This document shows, one piece after another, positions 5,932-6,828 of a DNA stretch of 6,828 bases. The translations under genes were made by a program, and so were the position numbers. Below the pieces are notes generated by a model. The model had not been told where the DNA came from. It was given only the letters and a program-made list of their open reading frames with translations, and did no database searches. The stretch is from SKLM01 sp050049955. GTDB lineage: Bacteria > Chloroflexota > Anaerolineae > B4-G1. Positions within the stretch are counted from its first letter, which is position 1. Each line of letters starts with the position of its first letter. The stretch spans positions 1-6,828 of the forward strand of contig JASFVG010000257.1 of assembly GCA_050049955.1 (NCBI GenBank), written 5' to 3'.

Positions 5932-6828
5932 GTGACGGAGGCAGAGCACGCGCCCGGTGGTGGCGGGCGGGGACCAGAATCGGAGGCATTGAGCGCCGCC
6001 GATGAGCGGACGCGCCATGCCCTCCTGGCCCACCTGCGCCACAACCTGCGTAGCCCCCTCAACGCGGTCCTCGGCTATGCCGAGATGCTGATTGAGGACG
6101 CGGAGGCGGCGGGGCAGCCCGACCTGCTGGCCGACCTGCAGCGGGTCCACGCTGCCGGGCGCGAGCTCCTTGCCCGTCTCGCCGAGGTCCTGGATCCCGC
6201 CCGGTTCGAGGCGGAGCCCATCGATACGCACTCCTTCGAGGCTACCCTACGCCACGAACTCCTTACGCCCCTCAGCGCCGTCCTCGGCTACAGCGAGATG
6301 ATGCTCGACGACGCCCGGGAACGCGCCCTGGTCGAGTTTGTCGCCGACCTGGAGCGAATCAACGCGGCTGCCGAGCAGTTCAAGGTCCTGCTCGATGACG
6401 TCGTCCGCTTCTCCACCGCCCAGATGACCGGGGGCGAGGGCGTCGTCGAAGCCCTGGCTCCCGCCGTAGAGACGGCAACCCTGGTCGAGGAGGCGGTGCG
6501 CACCATCCCCTCGCTGGCCAAGGATCCCGGTGCGAAAGGTGAGGTCGCCTTGGGATCGATCTTGGTGGTCGACGACAGCGAGAATCACCGCGACCTGCTG
6601 GCCCGCGCGCTGCGGCGCCAGGGCCATACTGTGGCCCTCGCCGAAACGGGTCAGCAGGCCCTGGGGATGCTGGACGCCGGGCCCTTCGATCTGATCCTTC
6701 TCGACATCATGATGCCCGGAATGAGCGGGTACCAGGTCCTGCAGCGTCTCAAGGGCCATTCCTCCTGGTGCGATATCCCCGTGATCGTGATCTCCGCGTT
6801 GGACGAGATGGATAGCATTGTCCGCTGC
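5932..6828 (+). CDS. Tandem HisKA-like / receiver protein, 3' truncated (possible cyclase-type output beyond window)
   Basis: 299 residues are visible from the GTG start and the frame is still open at the window end. Residues 1-23 are a Gly/Glu/Ala-rich lead. The first HisKA-like module is about 30-90, with H37 in HNLRSPLN: the acidic residue normally after His is Asn. The second is about 101-160, with H108 in HELLTPLS: Glu is kept but the usual Arg is Leu. Neither is followed by an HATPase_c domain. After a linker a receiver begins near 209, with D214/D215, acceptor D258 in LILLDIMMPG and the ISALDE loop. The window ends at VRC, before the conserved Lys. From memory, this receiver style (ISALDEMDSIVRC) often precedes an adenylate/guanylate cyclase or another output domain; that is inference. 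The gene lies 60 bases after the free receiver. It cannot autophosphorylate by itself on what is visible, so it probably acts as a phosphate acceptor or docking partner. Confidence 0.85.
   Translation, partial: MTEAEHAPGGGGRGPESEALSAADERTRHALLAHLRHNLRSPLNAVLGYAEMLIEDAEAAGQPDLLADLQRVHAAGRELLARLAEVLDPARFEAEPIDTHSFEATLRHELLTPLSAVLGYSEMMLDDARERALVEFVADLERINAAAEQFKVLLDDVVRFSTAQMTGGEGVVEALAPAVETATLVEEAVRTIPSLAKDPGAKGEVALGSILVVDDSENHRDLLARALRRQGHTVALAETGQQALGMLDAGPFDLILLDIMMPGMSGYQVLQRLKGHSSWCDIPVIVISALDEMDSIVRC

Noticed and set aside
3934..6231. Long minus-strand open frame spanning the kinase end, spacer, receiver and start of the third gene
   Set aside because: It runs opposite three convincing plus-strand proteins and shows no domain that I can recognise; GC-rich shadow.
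1..6828. CRISPR array, tRNA/rRNA, transposase or phage genes
   Set aside because: No short regularly spaced repeats, no cloverleaf or rRNA motifs, and no transposase or integrase domains were found on either strand. The only spaced repeats are coding GAF domains.

Overview
The window is a GC-rich, all plus-strand stretch of bacterial signal-transduction genes. Domain style (long chains of GAF sensors feeding a hybrid histidine kinase, then a single-domain receiver, then a HisKA-HisKA-receiver protein) and the palindromic intergenic repeats remind me of Chloroflexota (Anaerolineae-like) genomes. That is recognition from memory, not a search, and should be taken as a moderate guess.

Layout: (1) 1-5232, the 3' part of a very large hybrid sensor histidine kinase: the tail of one GAF domain, six complete GAF domains, PAS, HisKA, HATPase_c and two receivers. 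The ATG at position 1 is an internal methionine of a GAF domain, so the real start lies upstream. (2) 5233-5499, a 267-base spacer with no gene, built largely of palindromes and an imperfect direct repeat; the first palindrome overlaps the stop codon of the kinase. (3) 5500-5871, a stand-alone CheY/DivK-like receiver. (4) 5932-6828, the start of a protein with two tandem HisKA-like helices that lack an ATPase domain, followed by a receiver cut off by the window end; this gene has a GTG start with a good ribosome binding site.

How they could work together (inference): the GAF/PAS array senses small ligands or redox/energy cues, the kinase autophosphorylates on His1250 and passes phosphate to its own receivers (Asp1541, Asp1661) and perhaps to the free receiver (Asp52). 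The third protein could be a downstream branch: its HisKA-like helices resemble the DHp helix of the neighbouring kinase and may dock with it or receive phosphate, while its receiver probably controls an output domain beyond the window. Four receiver domains and three HisKA-like modules in under 7 kb suggest a multi-step phosphorelay. All the families are known; the most unusual points are the alternating duplicated GAF array, the orphan twin HisKA modules, and the repeat that supplies a stop codon.
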